From contig NZ_AUMK01000016.1 in the NCBI RefSeq assembly GCF_000430645.1, positions 46,719 to 110,718 of the forward strand: DNA of 64,000 nucleotides, read 5' to 3'. The DNA is from Aquimarina latercula DSM 2041 (GTDB taxonomy: Bacteria; Bacteroidota; Bacteroidia; Flavobacteriales; Flavobacteriaceae). Positions 15,416 through 25,681 of the stretch are shown in pieces. Under the pieces are notes generated by a model. The model worked only from the letters and a program-made list of their open reading frames with translations. It was not told the origin of the DNA and searched no databases. Made by a program: the position numbers and the translations under genes. Each line of letters starts with the position of its first letter. The first letter of the stretch is position 1.

Positions 15416-18400
15416 GTCCTCCTAATGTTTCTAATTGCTGATCTATTTGACTAATTAAAAATGTTGACTCTATAAATGCTTCTTTTATACTTTCTAAAAA
15501 CTCTTTAAGTGTACCATCTATATCTGGATTAAATTCTAAGTTTCTAAATTCTTCAAAAGTGGTGTTAATCAGATTAGCTATAGAAGAGATTTGTTCTATA
15601 GATTCTTGAAGAAGCGTTGGGCTTTGACATCTTAATATATTATAGAATAATTGCGTATACACCTCTATCAACACTCTTAACACACTTAATTCCTCTTCTG
15701 CTCTTGCTCCCCTAACTCCTTCTAATAAAGCCCTGTAAGTGTTTTCATCAAACATATCAAACAACAAATTGTTGTTATCACCTGATGTAAAAGATTCTAC
15801 ATCTTGGATCACAGCATTAAACCGTTCTTCTATGCTATCAAAAGCCAAAATAGTTTCTTCTCCAAATCCTTCTAGTGCTCCAGAATTTCGAATTGTCTCA
15901 AATTCCGCTATCATACCTCTAACAAAACCACTTACTATATCTACACAAGTGAATTCTCCTTCATCAGAACCTATACTAATAGATCTTGGACCATCTAATC
16001 GTTCTCCGCATAATTCGCTTATAGCACTTAGAGAAACCTCTATAGAAGATGCATCATATAGATCTAAAGATCTTCTTACTTGTGATCTATTGGTACGTTC
16101 AATTTCTTCTCCTGCAACATTCCATAGATATCGATCTGCTATATCAGAAGTATTATTTAATACCAAAGTATTTTCTTCAATCAAATGTGTAAACTGTGCT
16201 GATGGTTGTTCTTCTATTGTTATTACAATTCCTGAAGCTTCTCCATTCACCAAGATTGGGACCGAACTTACAGAAGATGGTACATCTGTAGCTCTAAACA
16301 CAAAACGACCATTTCTAAAAGAAACCCCATTGCCTGTAATTGTTACTTGTGCTCCATCTGGTTGTACCGTAAATGGATAGAATACATCATCTCCTCTACA
16401 AATAGTAGTGGGTTCAATTTCTACCACGATTTCTTCTACGATTTCAATAGCAACTTCTATTTCTTCTCGATTAGCACAATCATTTACTCCTCCTTGCGCT
16501 ATAACTGTAAATGTGAATACTCCTGAAGTTTCAAATCTATAGGCGTGTTCTATGCTAGTTTCGGTTGATTCAACGCGATCCGATCCATCTCCAAAATCCC
16601 ATGTGTACTCCAAATTCTCTTCAAGATTATCTCCCGTAATATTGAAGGTTACCGTTACCTGATTGTCTTCGGTTGTTTCCGAGATATTAGCAACTTCAAT
16701 TCCAAATTCTGGTCTTCTGGTAATAACAATCTCACATTCTGTGGCAAAATTGTTTACAGTAAATGTGATTGTCTCTCCAATCAACTCATCACTAACTAGA
16801 TTAGGGTCAAAAACAAACTCACCGAACTGATTTACAGTAACTCCTCCATGAAGTCCTATCGGAACTTGCGCTTCTACATATCCACCAGTTGGTGTTATAT
16901 GAAACGGTAATGGCTCAGTAGTTTCATCAAAACAAAGCTCTCTAGTAGGTAAACTAAGTGTTATAAAGTTTTCATCACAACACATATATGGTAATGTAAA
17001 ATCAGCAATTATGGGATTGAGAACCTCTCTTCCTTCTTCATCAACTTCGCCTTCGAAATCACCAGCTAATGACGGACCGGGATATGGATAGGGATACCCA
17101 TATCCATAAGGATACGGATAGGATCTAAATTCGCCTTCTACATAAACCATAACAAATGTGCCGCCGGGAGCAACACCTCCTTTATGTTCGAATCCGTGAT
17201 TCTTATTCAAATAAAATGTAGTATAATTATCGACAAAATCTTGAGCATCAGACTCATTAATTTTTAATACTACGACATTGAAGCCTAAACCATGTTCTCT
17301 TCTGATATCCTGTATTCTCTCTAATGCATCTGTATAGTTTCGTCCCTGATGTCCTTCGATTCTATAAAAGTCATGATCCATACAGATTTCTAATGGGCGT
17401 TTTATATTTAATAAATCTCTGTGATAGCCTAAGTTATTTCTATGCTTACCTAGCACTGTTTTATCATAATCCCATAATTGAATTAAATGATCGCCAACGT
17501 TGTTATAAAAAGGTATTGCTTTTTTACTTAGCTTACCAAGTTCAAAAGAAGGAGTAATCTTTATAAATGTATAATTGGCATTATAATTTGCTAATAACTG
17601 AACTGCCCTTTTTATGAGACTATGTAATCGTTGCTCATCTGAGTTTTCGCCATAACACATATCAATCTCATTACCTTCAAGATCGATAATAAACTCTTCT
17701 AATGTGTTATCATTTTCAGGTTGTGCTAATCCATCTGCTGTAAGACAATCTGAACAGGTGCTTACATTTTGATCTGTTAGCAGTGGTGATTTGTAAAAAC
17801 TATGTCTATATTCATAACATGGTCCTGTTTTTTCAACCTCTCCAAGCATAAGATGTTTAGGAAACGACATAATATCAGGACAGCAAGAGGTAAAATCCAT
17901 ATTAAATAGAAGCTCCTTAATCTCATTGTAGGTGTCTATAACATCTTTAAGTAAATCATGTCTATATTGAAAATCAGGCGGAACATTGCTTCCTGTAAAA
18001 GAATATAGGGACTCAAGATTATTTTCTATAGCTCCTAATAATATTGGCATTTGCATTGCTGTTAATAAGGTCTGAAAACCAAATCTAAGATCACCAACTA
18101 CATTATTTTGATACAAGCTATTAGTAAAGCTTCTTTTAAGCTCTTGATAATGTATAAAATCCTCTGGTTGACATACTACCCGATTGGATCTTACATCGGG
18201 CAACTGATGAAACAAATTCGAGAAATTCGTTTTACTTATAATAGGGTCATTATCATTAATCTGTTCTGCAACAGTTTTGCTTACTAATAGCGCTTTATAG
18301 TTACCGATCATTTCTTGTCCTTGATTATCGCAGGACAGACTAACACATAGATCAAGTTCTTTTTCGTATTGTTCAAGATATAGTAATACCACTCCTTCTT

Positions 18401-18869
18401 TTACTGCCAAGCCAGTATTACCTTGAAGTGCGCTAAGTACAAAATAATCATCATTTTCTATCTCGGCTTGTTCTGCAGTAAGCAATTCAAAAATCTCTAG
18501 CTGCGTATCACCATCATAGAAAAAAGGTGTATAATTTGCCTTTTCATTATTGTAGACTTTATAATGAGTATATTCTTTAGCTTCTATGTCCATTATTTTT
18601 GTCCCTTCTACCTGATCAATTTGATACAGATGAAAAAGATCTCCATCAGTAGTAACTCCTGCTCCTTGCGAAATAGAAATTGTACTGTTTACATCATCGC
18701 ACGATACCTTAAATCCACAGACAATTCCAACACCGCTAAGGCAAATTCTGCTCAAGCGATCTTGATCATCAAAAAAGTCTACGATCTCATTAAGGTGTCC
18801 TTCTGTAAGCACCTGATTTTTTGTAAATCTTCGGTACTGTGTTGTTATAGTTGAAAGCTTGGTTGACAT
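15402..18869 (-). CDS. 1155-aa PKD-domain protein in the Afp13 (fibre) position
   Basis: The N-terminal roughly 570 residues (TQYRRFTKNQVLTEGHLNEI, GVGIVCGFKVS) look like a dedicated eCIS structural domain. Then come a Tyr-Pro-Gly linker (about 583-600), a divergent Ig-like domain, a PKD domain with the WDFGDGS core (about 756-795), a further Ig-like segment, and a Leu/Glu-rich helical C-terminus. It lies between the Afp12-like and tape-measure genes, where Afp and PVC clusters encode the receptor-binding fibre Afp13/Pvc13. No adenovirus-knob-like region is visible. A role in host recognition via the Ig/PKD part is inferred from position and domain type. Confidence 0.65.
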   Translation of the reverse strand: MSTKLSTITTQYRRFTKNQVLTEGHLNEIVDFFDDQDRLSRICLSGVGIVCGFKVSCDDVNSTISISQGAGVTTDGDLFHLYQIDQVEGTKIMDIEAKEYTHYKVYNNEKANYTPFFYDGDTQLEIFELLTAEQAEIENDDYFVLSALQGNTGLAVKEGVVLLYLEQYEKELDLCVSLSCDNQGQEMIGNYKALLVSKTVAEQINDNDPIISKTNFSNLFHQLPDVRSNRVVCQPEDFIHYQELKRSFTNSLYQNNVVGDLRFGFQTLLTAMQMPILLGAIENNLESLYSFTGSNVPPDFQYRHDLLKDVIDTYNEIKELLFNMDFTSCCPDIMSFPKHLMLGEVEKTGPCYEYRHSFYKSPLLTDQNVSTCSDCLTADGLAQPENDNTLEEFIIDLEGNEIDMCYGENSDEQRLHSLIKRAVQLLANYNANYTFIKITPSFELGKLSKKAIPFYNNVGDHLIQLWDYDKTVLGKHRNNLGYHRDLLNIKRPLEICMDHDFYRIEGHQGRNYTDALERIQDIRREHGLGFNVVVLKINESDAQDFVDNYTTFYLNKNHGFEHKGGVAPGGTFVMVYVEGEFRSYPYPYGYGYPYPYPGPSLAGDFEGEVDEEGREVLNPIIADFTLPYMCCDENFITLSLPTRELCFDETTEPLPFHITPTGGYVEAQVPIGLHGGVTVNQFGEFVFDPNLVSDELIGETITFTVNNFATECEIVITRRPEFGIEVANISETTEDNQVTVTFNITGDNLEENLEYTWDFGDGSDRVESTETSIEHAYRFETSGVFTFTVIAQGGVNDCANREEIEVAIEIVEEIVVEIEPTTICRGDDVFYPFTVQPDGAQVTITGNGVSFRNGRFVFRATDVPSSVSSVPILVNGEASGIVITIEEQPSAQFTHLIEENTLVLNNTSDIADRYLWNVAGEEIERTNRSQVRRSLDLYDASSIEVSLSAISELCGERLDGPRSISIGSDEGEFTCVDIVSGFVRGMIAEFETIRNSGALEGFGEETILAFDSIEERFNAVIQDVESFTSGDNNNLLFDMFDENTYRALLEGVRGARAEEELSVLRVLIEVYTQLFYNILRCQSPTLLQESIEQISSIANLINTTFEEFRNLEFNPDIDGTLKEFLESIKEAFIESTFLISQIDQQLETLGGRGRS

Positions 18870-18881
18870 TTTAATGATTTT

Positions 18882-21584
18882 TTATAATGATCCTAAATTC
18901 GTTTTTCCTAGAATTATTCTTCCGTATAATTCTTCATTCTCATTGTCGCAATCAAATAGTCTTCCTGTTGGATATACATTGTTAAGACCAGATAATGCTT
19001 CAATAAGTTCAATTAGTTCTGGTTCTGGCTGTTCTTGGTCAAAAGATGTATTTGCCAGAAGATATGCTTTGTATGCATTTTCAAACTGTAATAATTCGTT
19101 ATCGTTGGGGTCTTCTATTTCATTTTCTCTATACCCAACCCAACATATTTTGGCTAGCACATGGGCAGGTAATTCTTCTTTGATAATTCGTTCCATATAG
19201 TTTCTAAAATCTGTATTAGAAAACCTAAGTGTATATCCAGGTAATACAATACTAACACGATAAGAATAGGGATCTATCGGCTCACAATTGGTACACTCAT
19301 CTGTACAAATTGGCATAAAAACACCCTCATTTACATCTGTTTGATTAATATCTGGACGAAGCATCATATGCTCTACAATAAATAATCCTTCTTCTGTAAA
19401 ATCTTCCTTCATAAATTTTATAAGATCTAGAATGGATTGTTTTATTTCTCCTTTTGTTTGATAATAGGTAAATCGCTTTGCTATGATTCTATCGGGGTCA
19501 TTTTCATTCTCTATAGCAGGATTAATAATGTCATAAGAATATTTACCCGAATCAGCTTGATGAATCTGTATATTATCAATCTCCGCATGATCAGAGAACC
19601 CTTCTTTAAAAACTTCTTCAACTTTAAATTCTCTAGTTTGAATAATTTGAAGAACAGCAAAAAACAGTTCTCTATTTGCAGCAGAAGCATCAAAATATTC
19701 TTCAGTACCAGATAATACGATAGAATTATTCAGGTCTCTAATTCTCCATCTATACACTTTTTGATTATCACTATTGATTAGGTCATATATTTCTACAAAA
19801 GAATCGGTGAGATGTCTTCTGTTATAATCTTTAATACCTAAAAGACGAGCTATCCTTTTTTGCACACCTGAAACATTAGAAGTATCCCAAAGATTTTCTG
19901 GAGGTTGATTATAATAGTTAAACGCATTACCTCTATCCTTGCTAACTACTTTATAATCTTTTAAAAAATCTTCTTTATTTCTTAGTACTACTTCATCGGT
20001 AGTATTAGCATAAATAGACTTCATAATAAAAGAATACTCAGTAAACCGTTCGGCAAATCGCGCTAACAAATGATCTAGAATTTCGTTTCTTCTTTCAATA
20101 TTATTATCTAAATCCTCATATAGAACATTGGTTAAATACTCATCGTTATCCATAGGATAACTTGAAACTAATTCATCTAGATTCTCTATACCCTGTATCG
20201 CCTGAGTGAAGAACGTTTGTGTTAAATTTCCGCTTACAGAAAGTAATTCTTTTACTTGACCTAAATGTTTAAAATAACTAGCCAAAATCTGATCAAAAAA
20301 TAATAGATATCCCTTAAGTTGCTTGGCTTGTGATTTTCTTACAGTAGATGATCTTGCTGGTAATCCTACCTCACTAATTCCATAAGTATCAGGAAAATCA
20401 TTTTGAACAGTTGTGTAACTATCAGTTTTAAGATATTTCCCTTTTGGAATTTCAAGTTCTTTATCTGCTCCAGCTTCAGCAATAGCTTCTTGTTCTTCTT
20501 TCTCTAATTCTTCGAGATAAATATCAACCTGTTTTTTATTAATATTGAGTGGTAATAATCCTTTGTTGTAGTTAAAAACGCTTTTATCACACACAATTGG
20601 TTTTTCATATTCTTCCAAGCATATTACCCATTCATTAGTATCAGTAGCTTGATCTCCACAATATCCAAGTGAGATATCTTTTATATTAGTGACTCCTGGA
20701 ATACCCATAATAATTTTCATGATATCAGATAGCCTCACCTCGCTGCGTAAATCTGCTTCTATAAGTTCATTAGTATCTATAAAACCATTTTGCAAAACTG
20801 GACCATCAAAAATCTCTAAAGTTGAATATCCTTTATCAAGCATTTGAGTCAATGAATAAAAATTTACCGTAGTTGAGAAATATGCATCAATTGCTCTTAA
20901 CATCAACGCATGTACTTTTTCTTCATCCGCATCTGTACTTACTTCTATATCAGCACAAATTTTTACAGGGAATTCTTGTATTTTTTCTATTGTAACTAGA
21001 TCTTCGCAAAGATTACGATACGCATGATAGCGTTCTCTTATTTTTATGGTTACCTGGTCTATACCTGCTTGATCTAGCTCCTCAAAATCAACATATAAAT
21101 CATATAACCCTTTGAGTATAAATTCTTTTTTTTGCCCGCTTGGGATCAAACTAAAATCATCTGGATTATAGGATAGCAGATCATCTTTGCAATTAACATA
21201 TACTTTCTTTGTATGTTTTGCCAGCCAACAATTCTTAACTCCTTCTATATCTATAAAAAGTTTGCGATAATCCAATGCCGTCACGGGACTGGTGGGTAGT
21301 ACTTCTGAAGCTTTGAAAAACTGAGTTTTTACATTTTTAGTAATATCGTTAGATGCTAGTACATTTTCTATAGGAAGCTCAATTCTCATTCCTAAATCAG
21401 TAATAGCATAACAAAGCATTTCGAGCATTGTAATTCCTGGATCATGCGAGTTAAAGTCTGTCCATAACTTACCCCCTAATTGTTCTATATATTCGATGCC
21501 TTTTTCTTTTAAATAGAAAAAGTCTAAATCGTCTTGTGTAGCGACTTTTTTCGGTATGCTAATATGTTCGTTTAGTACTGACAT
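18882..21584 (-). CDS. eCIS baseplate protein (Afp12-like)
   Basis: This 900-aa protein contains WTDFNSHDPGITMLEMLCYAITDLGMRIELP near the N-terminus (about residues 41-72). The HDPGI motif and its surroundings are shared by Afp11/Afp12 and gpJ-type baseplate proteins. The C-terminal region ends with a conserved HVLAKICWVGYRE section. It follows the Afp11-like gene with a 13-base overlap and is followed after 12 bases by the PKD protein gene, matching the Afp11-Afp12-Afp13 order. In homologous particles this protein forms the baseplate wedge with Afp11. Confidence 0.8.
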   Translation of the reverse strand: MSVLNEHISIPKKVATQDDLDFFYLKEKGIEYIEQLGGKLWTDFNSHDPGITMLEMLCYAITDLGMRIELPIENVLASNDITKNVKTQFFKASEVLPTSPVTALDYRKLFIDIEGVKNCWLAKHTKKVYVNCKDDLLSYNPDDFSLIPSGQKKEFILKGLYDLYVDFEELDQAGIDQVTIKIRERYHAYRNLCEDLVTIEKIQEFPVKICADIEVSTDADEEKVHALMLRAIDAYFSTTVNFYSLTQMLDKGYSTLEIFDGPVLQNGFIDTNELIEADLRSEVRLSDIMKIIMGIPGVTNIKDISLGYCGDQATDTNEWVICLEEYEKPIVCDKSVFNYNKGLLPLNINKKQVDIYLEELEKEEQEAIAEAGADKELEIPKGKYLKTDSYTTVQNDFPDTYGISEVGLPARSSTVRKSQAKQLKGYLLFFDQILASYFKHLGQVKELLSVSGNLTQTFFTQAIQGIENLDELVSSYPMDNDEYLTNVLYEDLDNNIERRNEILDHLLARFAERFTEYSFIMKSIYANTTDEVVLRNKEDFLKDYKVVSKDRGNAFNYYNQPPENLWDTSNVSGVQKRIARLLGIKDYNRRHLTDSFVEIYDLINSDNQKVYRWRIRDLNNSIVLSGTEEYFDASAANRELFFAVLQIIQTREFKVEEVFKEGFSDHAEIDNIQIHQADSGKYSYDIINPAIENENDPDRIIAKRFTYYQTKGEIKQSILDLIKFMKEDFTEEGLFIVEHMMLRPDINQTDVNEGVFMPICTDECTNCEPIDPYSYRVSIVLPGYTLRFSNTDFRNYMERIIKEELPAHVLAKICWVGYRENEIEDPNDNELLQFENAYKAYLLANTSFDQEQPEPELIELIEALSGLNNVYPTGRLFDCDNENEELYGRIILGKTNLGSL

Positions 21585-24500
21585 GTTTCTGCTTCTTCAA
21601 TTATAATAGGATCACAAACTTTAATATCGGTTGATATCAGATGATTTTTTGCTGATACCAAAATATGTTTTGGACTAGTTGGAGAAAGTACCTGAACAAA
21701 TTCTAATTGTTCTAGATAGTCTTCATCCTTTGGGTTTTCTGGAACTTCTACTCCATCAGGATGCTTAGCCATTTCTAATTCGGATAAGTAATCCACATAG
21801 AATAGCTTCTCTACATAGTCGATAAGCGTACTACGATTTAATTCTATCCCGAAAACAATTTCTTGTGAGGTATCAAATGCCCATGGAGATAGGAATTTAA
21901 CAAGATCTTCGTTTAGTTGTTTTTGATAAAAATTCTCATCGTATTGCTCATAAAACTTTACATTCAATCTAATTAGTACTTGCTCGTATTGAGGGTTCAT
22001 CGCCACTGCTTCTACATGCATGGTGTTTAATTGATTAATGAAGTTTTGAATTTTATTAAGGGTTGCTGTACTTAGTCTAGGTTCGAATATGTCAAAAACA
22101 TTTTTGTCTACGATATCTGGAATAGCAACCAAGGTTACATCTCCAGGAGATAAAAAAGAGTCATTCGAAGTATGATTCAAACATTTCACTCTAAACACTT
22201 CTGGGAACTCTTGCATAATTAAATGTTCATAATCCCAAAGTGTAATGGCCCTATTTTTATGTCGCAATCTTTCGCTTATTCTTCTGTAATATTCATCATC
22301 AGATTCCAATGGCTTTCCATCAAAAGAATTGTAAGGTTGTGAAGCTCCTTTTATCTGTGGAACCCTACTAATTAGTTTTGAAATAGATTCTGCCGGAAGT
22401 CCATTATAGAGATGTGCCAGTTCATTATTATTATTTTCAAATTGAACTAATACTACTTGAGCCATGATGTCAATCACTTTACAAACTGCATCATAATCTT
22501 TGTGCATTTTGGCTCTAATCCAAATAAGATCTTTTGGAAGTCGGGTGTTGGTTTTGGTGGCTTGTTTTGGAATACTAAATTTAACAATACCCGATTTTAG
22601 GAAATTATCAATACCATTGTTCAGCAAGCTTTCTTCTAGGTTCATCCATTGATTATTGCAGAGTACTGCCCACTCTACTCTTTGTTTTCCAACAAATGAA
22701 TCTGCATCTGGATTTTCACTACCTTCTAAAATTTGAACCAATAAGGAAATTTGCTGTGAAACTTCTGCTTCTTCTAATCCGATATATAATTCACCACCAT
22801 GACAATAATCAGGTACAATCCAGCTACCAGTATCTGCATTTTTAGTTAAGATACTCTTCTTTTGTGCTTGTATTTTTAAATATGAATGTTCTTCATACTG
22901 TCCAAATGGATCTTCATGAAATAGTTGTATCCGATTGTTCCCATATTCGTTTTCTCCGTCTGCAGTAAAATCAGTGTTTTCTTCGGCAGAATAGTTAAAG
23001 GTTATAACATCGGCAAAAGGTGTATATGGGTCATTAGGTATCAGCGTTTCATCATTATCACTGGATAATGCCAAGGTATAAATTCTTGGGAATAGGAAAT
23101 GTAAAAAAGATTGGTTTAATGTTAATCGTAGTGGACCGCTCTTTCCAATTTCATATGAACTACCATCTACAGAGAAATTTGTTTCATAAAGGTTATCATC
23201 AACGAGATCTTCAAACAAAATCACACTTTCTGGATTGCTCTCATTATCCCATTCTTCTTTATGAAAAACCGCCAGTTGAGCTTTAAAATGATCGTCACCC
23301 TGAACTATTAAGTCTTCAACATTTGTATTTAGAACAATATCAGTTTCTGCGGATTCTGTTGTCAAGTCATCAATACCATCTTCTGGTTGGTTAGCAGATA
23401 AATTCGCCGCATTAGGATCTATAAACATTCCATCCATAAAGATATTTCTGCTGGTACCCTCAAGATAAGCCGACTTGTATGCTTCATAAAGCTTCACAAA
23501 AGAATCAGGTGTATTTTTCCATTTAATATTTACGTTAATAGTCTCCCACTTCTTTAAAAAAACCTCTGGATAATTCATTTTAAAAGAAGATCCAGTCACA
23601 GGTTGGGTTGTAAAAGGATAAAAGGGTTTATTTGCATTAAGAACTCCTGTATCACTATCTAAGGTTAGCGATTTTATATCTCTTACATCAACACGTATTT
23701 TGATTCCCGAAACTATTTTTTTAACTAATTTTCTAAACAGTACATGCCCTTTTTGATTATCTGTTTTTATTAAAAACCGAATAATAGGATTAGTAGTTGT
23801 AAAATTTTCTCCAAGTGTTTCGTTATCATATTTCAAAATTGGAGGAGTATCCTTTGAAATTTGAAAAACTAACCGCAATTGATTCCCGAAAATACCTGAT
23901 GATCGATTGGTATCTGTACCATTAATATTAAAAGGAACATCCTTACCTAGTTGAAAAACTCCTAGCCAACCTTCTTCTCCGCTACATTGTATCTCAAGAT
24001 TTTCTAATAAATCATCTTGAGTAAAAGGAGGTGTTGTAGTATTTATGTTTTCTGTAAAAGTAATCGTGATATCTATATTTCTTTCTCCCTCTTTGAGATC
24101 AAACATTGGTGATGCTATAGCAAAACCTAATCGAGCATCTGGTAACTCTGTATATCCTTTTTCTCCTGATGTATATCCAAACGGAAGCCAATAGTTTGCA
24201 TTATCTGGTAAAGCCTCTTCTAGTCCATCTAACGAATTAGCCATTGAACTATACTTGATCTCACCCAGATTGATATCATTATATAAACTCTTTATTTGTC
24301 CAACTTTAGCTTTATTGGCAATGAGTTCTTCTGTGGTTTTATAAATGAGTTTATTACCATTGGCATCTTTACCACCATCTAATGCAGTTTCTTTTATTAC
24401 TCTTTCTTCTACACTTTTTTTAGCCAGTTCGAAAATAATATGAGCTTTATCCTCTGTTGCTGGAAGTTTTTCTATCTGTAATATTTCTTTGTAGAAAAAA

Positions 24501-24922
24501 TCAAGATGTCTTTTGGTAATCCTATTAAATCGTTGTTTAGAAAACTCTAATAACCTTAAAAAACATATAAACAATGTCATATGAGGAGTGATACTACTCT
24601 GAGCTTCCAGATCTTCAATTGTTTTGGAAATCTTATTTTTTAGTAGTTGATAATCGCTATCTGTTCTTTTAGGAATGTCTTGATTAGTAAAATCGAAATG
24701 ATTAAAAAGTTCTTGCCAATCACCAGATGGGATTTGATTATCATTTGTTTCAAAGAAATTTATGTGTTTGGCAAAATTGTATGCAAACAATAACCAGTCT
24801 TCAAGATCAAAGTCATGAAGTTCTAAATTAGCTGGATCCAAGACGCTATTAAAACGTTCCTCTTGATCGGTTCCATTTCTTTTAAAAATTATATTGTCTT
24901 TATGTTTCCCGTCGTTACACAT
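21572..24922 (-). CDS. eCIS baseplate J-like protein (Afp11-like)
   Basis: This 1116-aa protein has an N-terminal HDFDLEDWLLFAYNFAKHINFF segment, a large beta-rich middle, and a C-terminal baseplate_J-like part (about 880-1100) with DDEYYRRISERLRHKNRAITLWDYEHLI, PGDVTLVAIPDI and LRLNVKF-type strands. This is the usual layout of Afp11 orthologues in Bacteroidota eCIS. It connects the sheath-tube module to the baseplate. It lies 15 bases downstream of the gp25-like gene and overlaps the Afp12-like gene, so expression is coupled. Confidence 0.85.
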   Translation of the reverse strand: MCNDGKHKDNIIFKRNGTDQEERFNSVLDPANLELHDFDLEDWLLFAYNFAKHINFFETNDNQIPSGDWQELFNHFDFTNQDIPKRTDSDYQLLKNKISKTIEDLEAQSSITPHMTLFICFLRLLEFSKQRFNRITKRHLDFFYKEILQIEKLPATEDKAHIIFELAKKSVEERVIKETALDGGKDANGNKLIYKTTEELIANKAKVGQIKSLYNDINLGEIKYSSMANSLDGLEEALPDNANYWLPFGYTSGEKGYTELPDARLGFAIASPMFDLKEGERNIDITITFTENINTTTPPFTQDDLLENLEIQCSGEEGWLGVFQLGKDVPFNINGTDTNRSSGIFGNQLRLVFQISKDTPPILKYDNETLGENFTTTNPIIRFLIKTDNQKGHVLFRKLVKKIVSGIKIRVDVRDIKSLTLDSDTGVLNANKPFYPFTTQPVTGSSFKMNYPEVFLKKWETINVNIKWKNTPDSFVKLYEAYKSAYLEGTSRNIFMDGMFIDPNAANLSANQPEDGIDDLTTESAETDIVLNTNVEDLIVQGDDHFKAQLAVFHKEEWDNESNPESVILFEDLVDDNLYETNFSVDGSSYEIGKSGPLRLTLNQSFLHFLFPRIYTLALSSDNDETLIPNDPYTPFADVITFNYSAEENTDFTADGENEYGNNRIQLFHEDPFGQYEEHSYLKIQAQKKSILTKNADTGSWIVPDYCHGGELYIGLEEAEVSQQISLLVQILEGSENPDADSFVGKQRVEWAVLCNNQWMNLEESLLNNGIDNFLKSGIVKFSIPKQATKTNTRLPKDLIWIRAKMHKDYDAVCKVIDIMAQVVLVQFENNNNELAHLYNGLPAESISKLISRVPQIKGASQPYNSFDGKPLESDDEYYRRISERLRHKNRAITLWDYEHLIMQEFPEVFRVKCLNHTSNDSFLSPGDVTLVAIPDIVDKNVFDIFEPRLSTATLNKIQNFINQLNTMHVEAVAMNPQYEQVLIRLNVKFYEQYDENFYQKQLNEDLVKFLSPWAFDTSQEIVFGIELNRSTLIDYVEKLFYVDYLSELEMAKHPDGVEVPENPKDEDYLEQLEFVQVLSPTSPKHILVSAKNHLISTDIKVCDPIIIEEAETCQY

Positions 24923-24937
24923 AGATTTATTAGCGCA

Positions 24938-25348
24938 TTATATGTTGGTTCCTTCTTCTTTATAGAAAGGAAAAACTACATTTCTTCTTGAGTTTGTACT
25001 TCTAATCAAATACTCAATTTTCACGAGCAATTTTCCTTCTAATTCATCTGTTTCAGAGATATCAATTTTAATTACATCTATTCTTGGTTCGTGATAGAGA
25101 ATTGCTGTCTTAATTAGTTCAATTACAAAAGTTTTTAAGGTTCTATCAAGGGGTTTAAAAAGAAGCTCATCTAAGTTACATCCATAGTTAGGCACCATAA
25201 TTCTTTCTCCTAATCTAGTTGTCAATAAAATCTCTAAACTCTTCTTGATATCCTCCTCATTAGAGGTCATCAACACATGTTTTGCTGTTTTATTAAACTC
25301 TGGTGGAAATCCCCAGCCTGTACCTAAAAAAGAATTCTTATTTTCCAT
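24938..25348 (-). CDS. gp25/GPW-family baseplate protein (Afp9-like)
   Basis: This is a 136-aa protein when started at the ATG at 25348. That start is preferred because a perfect AGGAGG (25355-25360) sits 6 bases upstream. A longer version from 25378 would overlap the PAAR gene and add ten non-conserved residues. The core, SLEILLTTRLGERIMVPNYGCNLDELLFKPLD, is the GPW_gp25 signature of baseplate proteins (T4 gp25, TssE, Afp9). It is needed to nucleate the sheath at the baseplate. Confidence 0.9.
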   Translation of the reverse strand: MENKNSFLGTGWGFPPEFNKTAKHVLMTSNEEDIKKSLEILLTTRLGERIMVPNYGCNLDELLFKPLDRTLKTFVIELIKTAILYHEPRIDVIKIDISETDELEGKLLVKIEYLIRSTNSRRNVVFPFYKEEGTNI

Positions 25349-25350
25349 AA

Positions 25351-25641
25351 CTAACCTCCTATTATTACTGTAGGACATCCTAGTACAATTACTCCTCCAT
25401 GAGCAGTACTATCTCCCATTCTTGCTGCTGGCATCCCTCCAATCATTACTGTTCCAGACCCCATAATTATTGTATCTGGTGGTCCTACACATACTGCCAT
25501 ATCGCCAACTCGTGCTGCTGGCAACCCTCCGATAAGTACAGTAGGTTCTCCTGGTGGTAATATGGGTCCTCCTACGTGCGGTACTACTCCTGTCACTAAT
25601 GGACAGGTATGCATATCTGTAATTCTTGCTGCTGATGGCAT
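25351..25641 (-). CDS. PAAR-repeat spike tip protein (Afp10-like)
   Basis: The 96-aa protein is essentially one PAAR domain: PSAARITDMHTC at the start and two internal GGLPAARVGDMAVC / GGMPAARMGDSTAH units, ending in CPTVIIGG. PAAR proteins cap the VgrG-like spike with a metal-bound cone that pierces membranes. The gene follows the VgrG-like gene and precedes gp25. No extension with a toxin domain is present. Confidence 0.92.
   Translation of the reverse strand: MPSAARITDMHTCPLVTGVVPHVGGPILPPGEPTVLIGGLPAARVGDMAVCVGPPDTIIMGSGTVMIGGMPAARMGDSTAHGGVIVLGCPTVIIGG
25355..25360 (-). promoter_or_regulatory. Strong Shine-Dalgarno that fixes the gp25 start
   Basis: AGGAGG on the minus strand, inside the last codons before the PAAR-gene stop region, ends 6 bases before the gp25 ATG. 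Few other genes in the window have such a complete site. Confidence 0.75.
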
Positions 25642-25681
25642 TGTCTATCTGTTTATAATTATTGGTTCTTTTTAAATCTTA

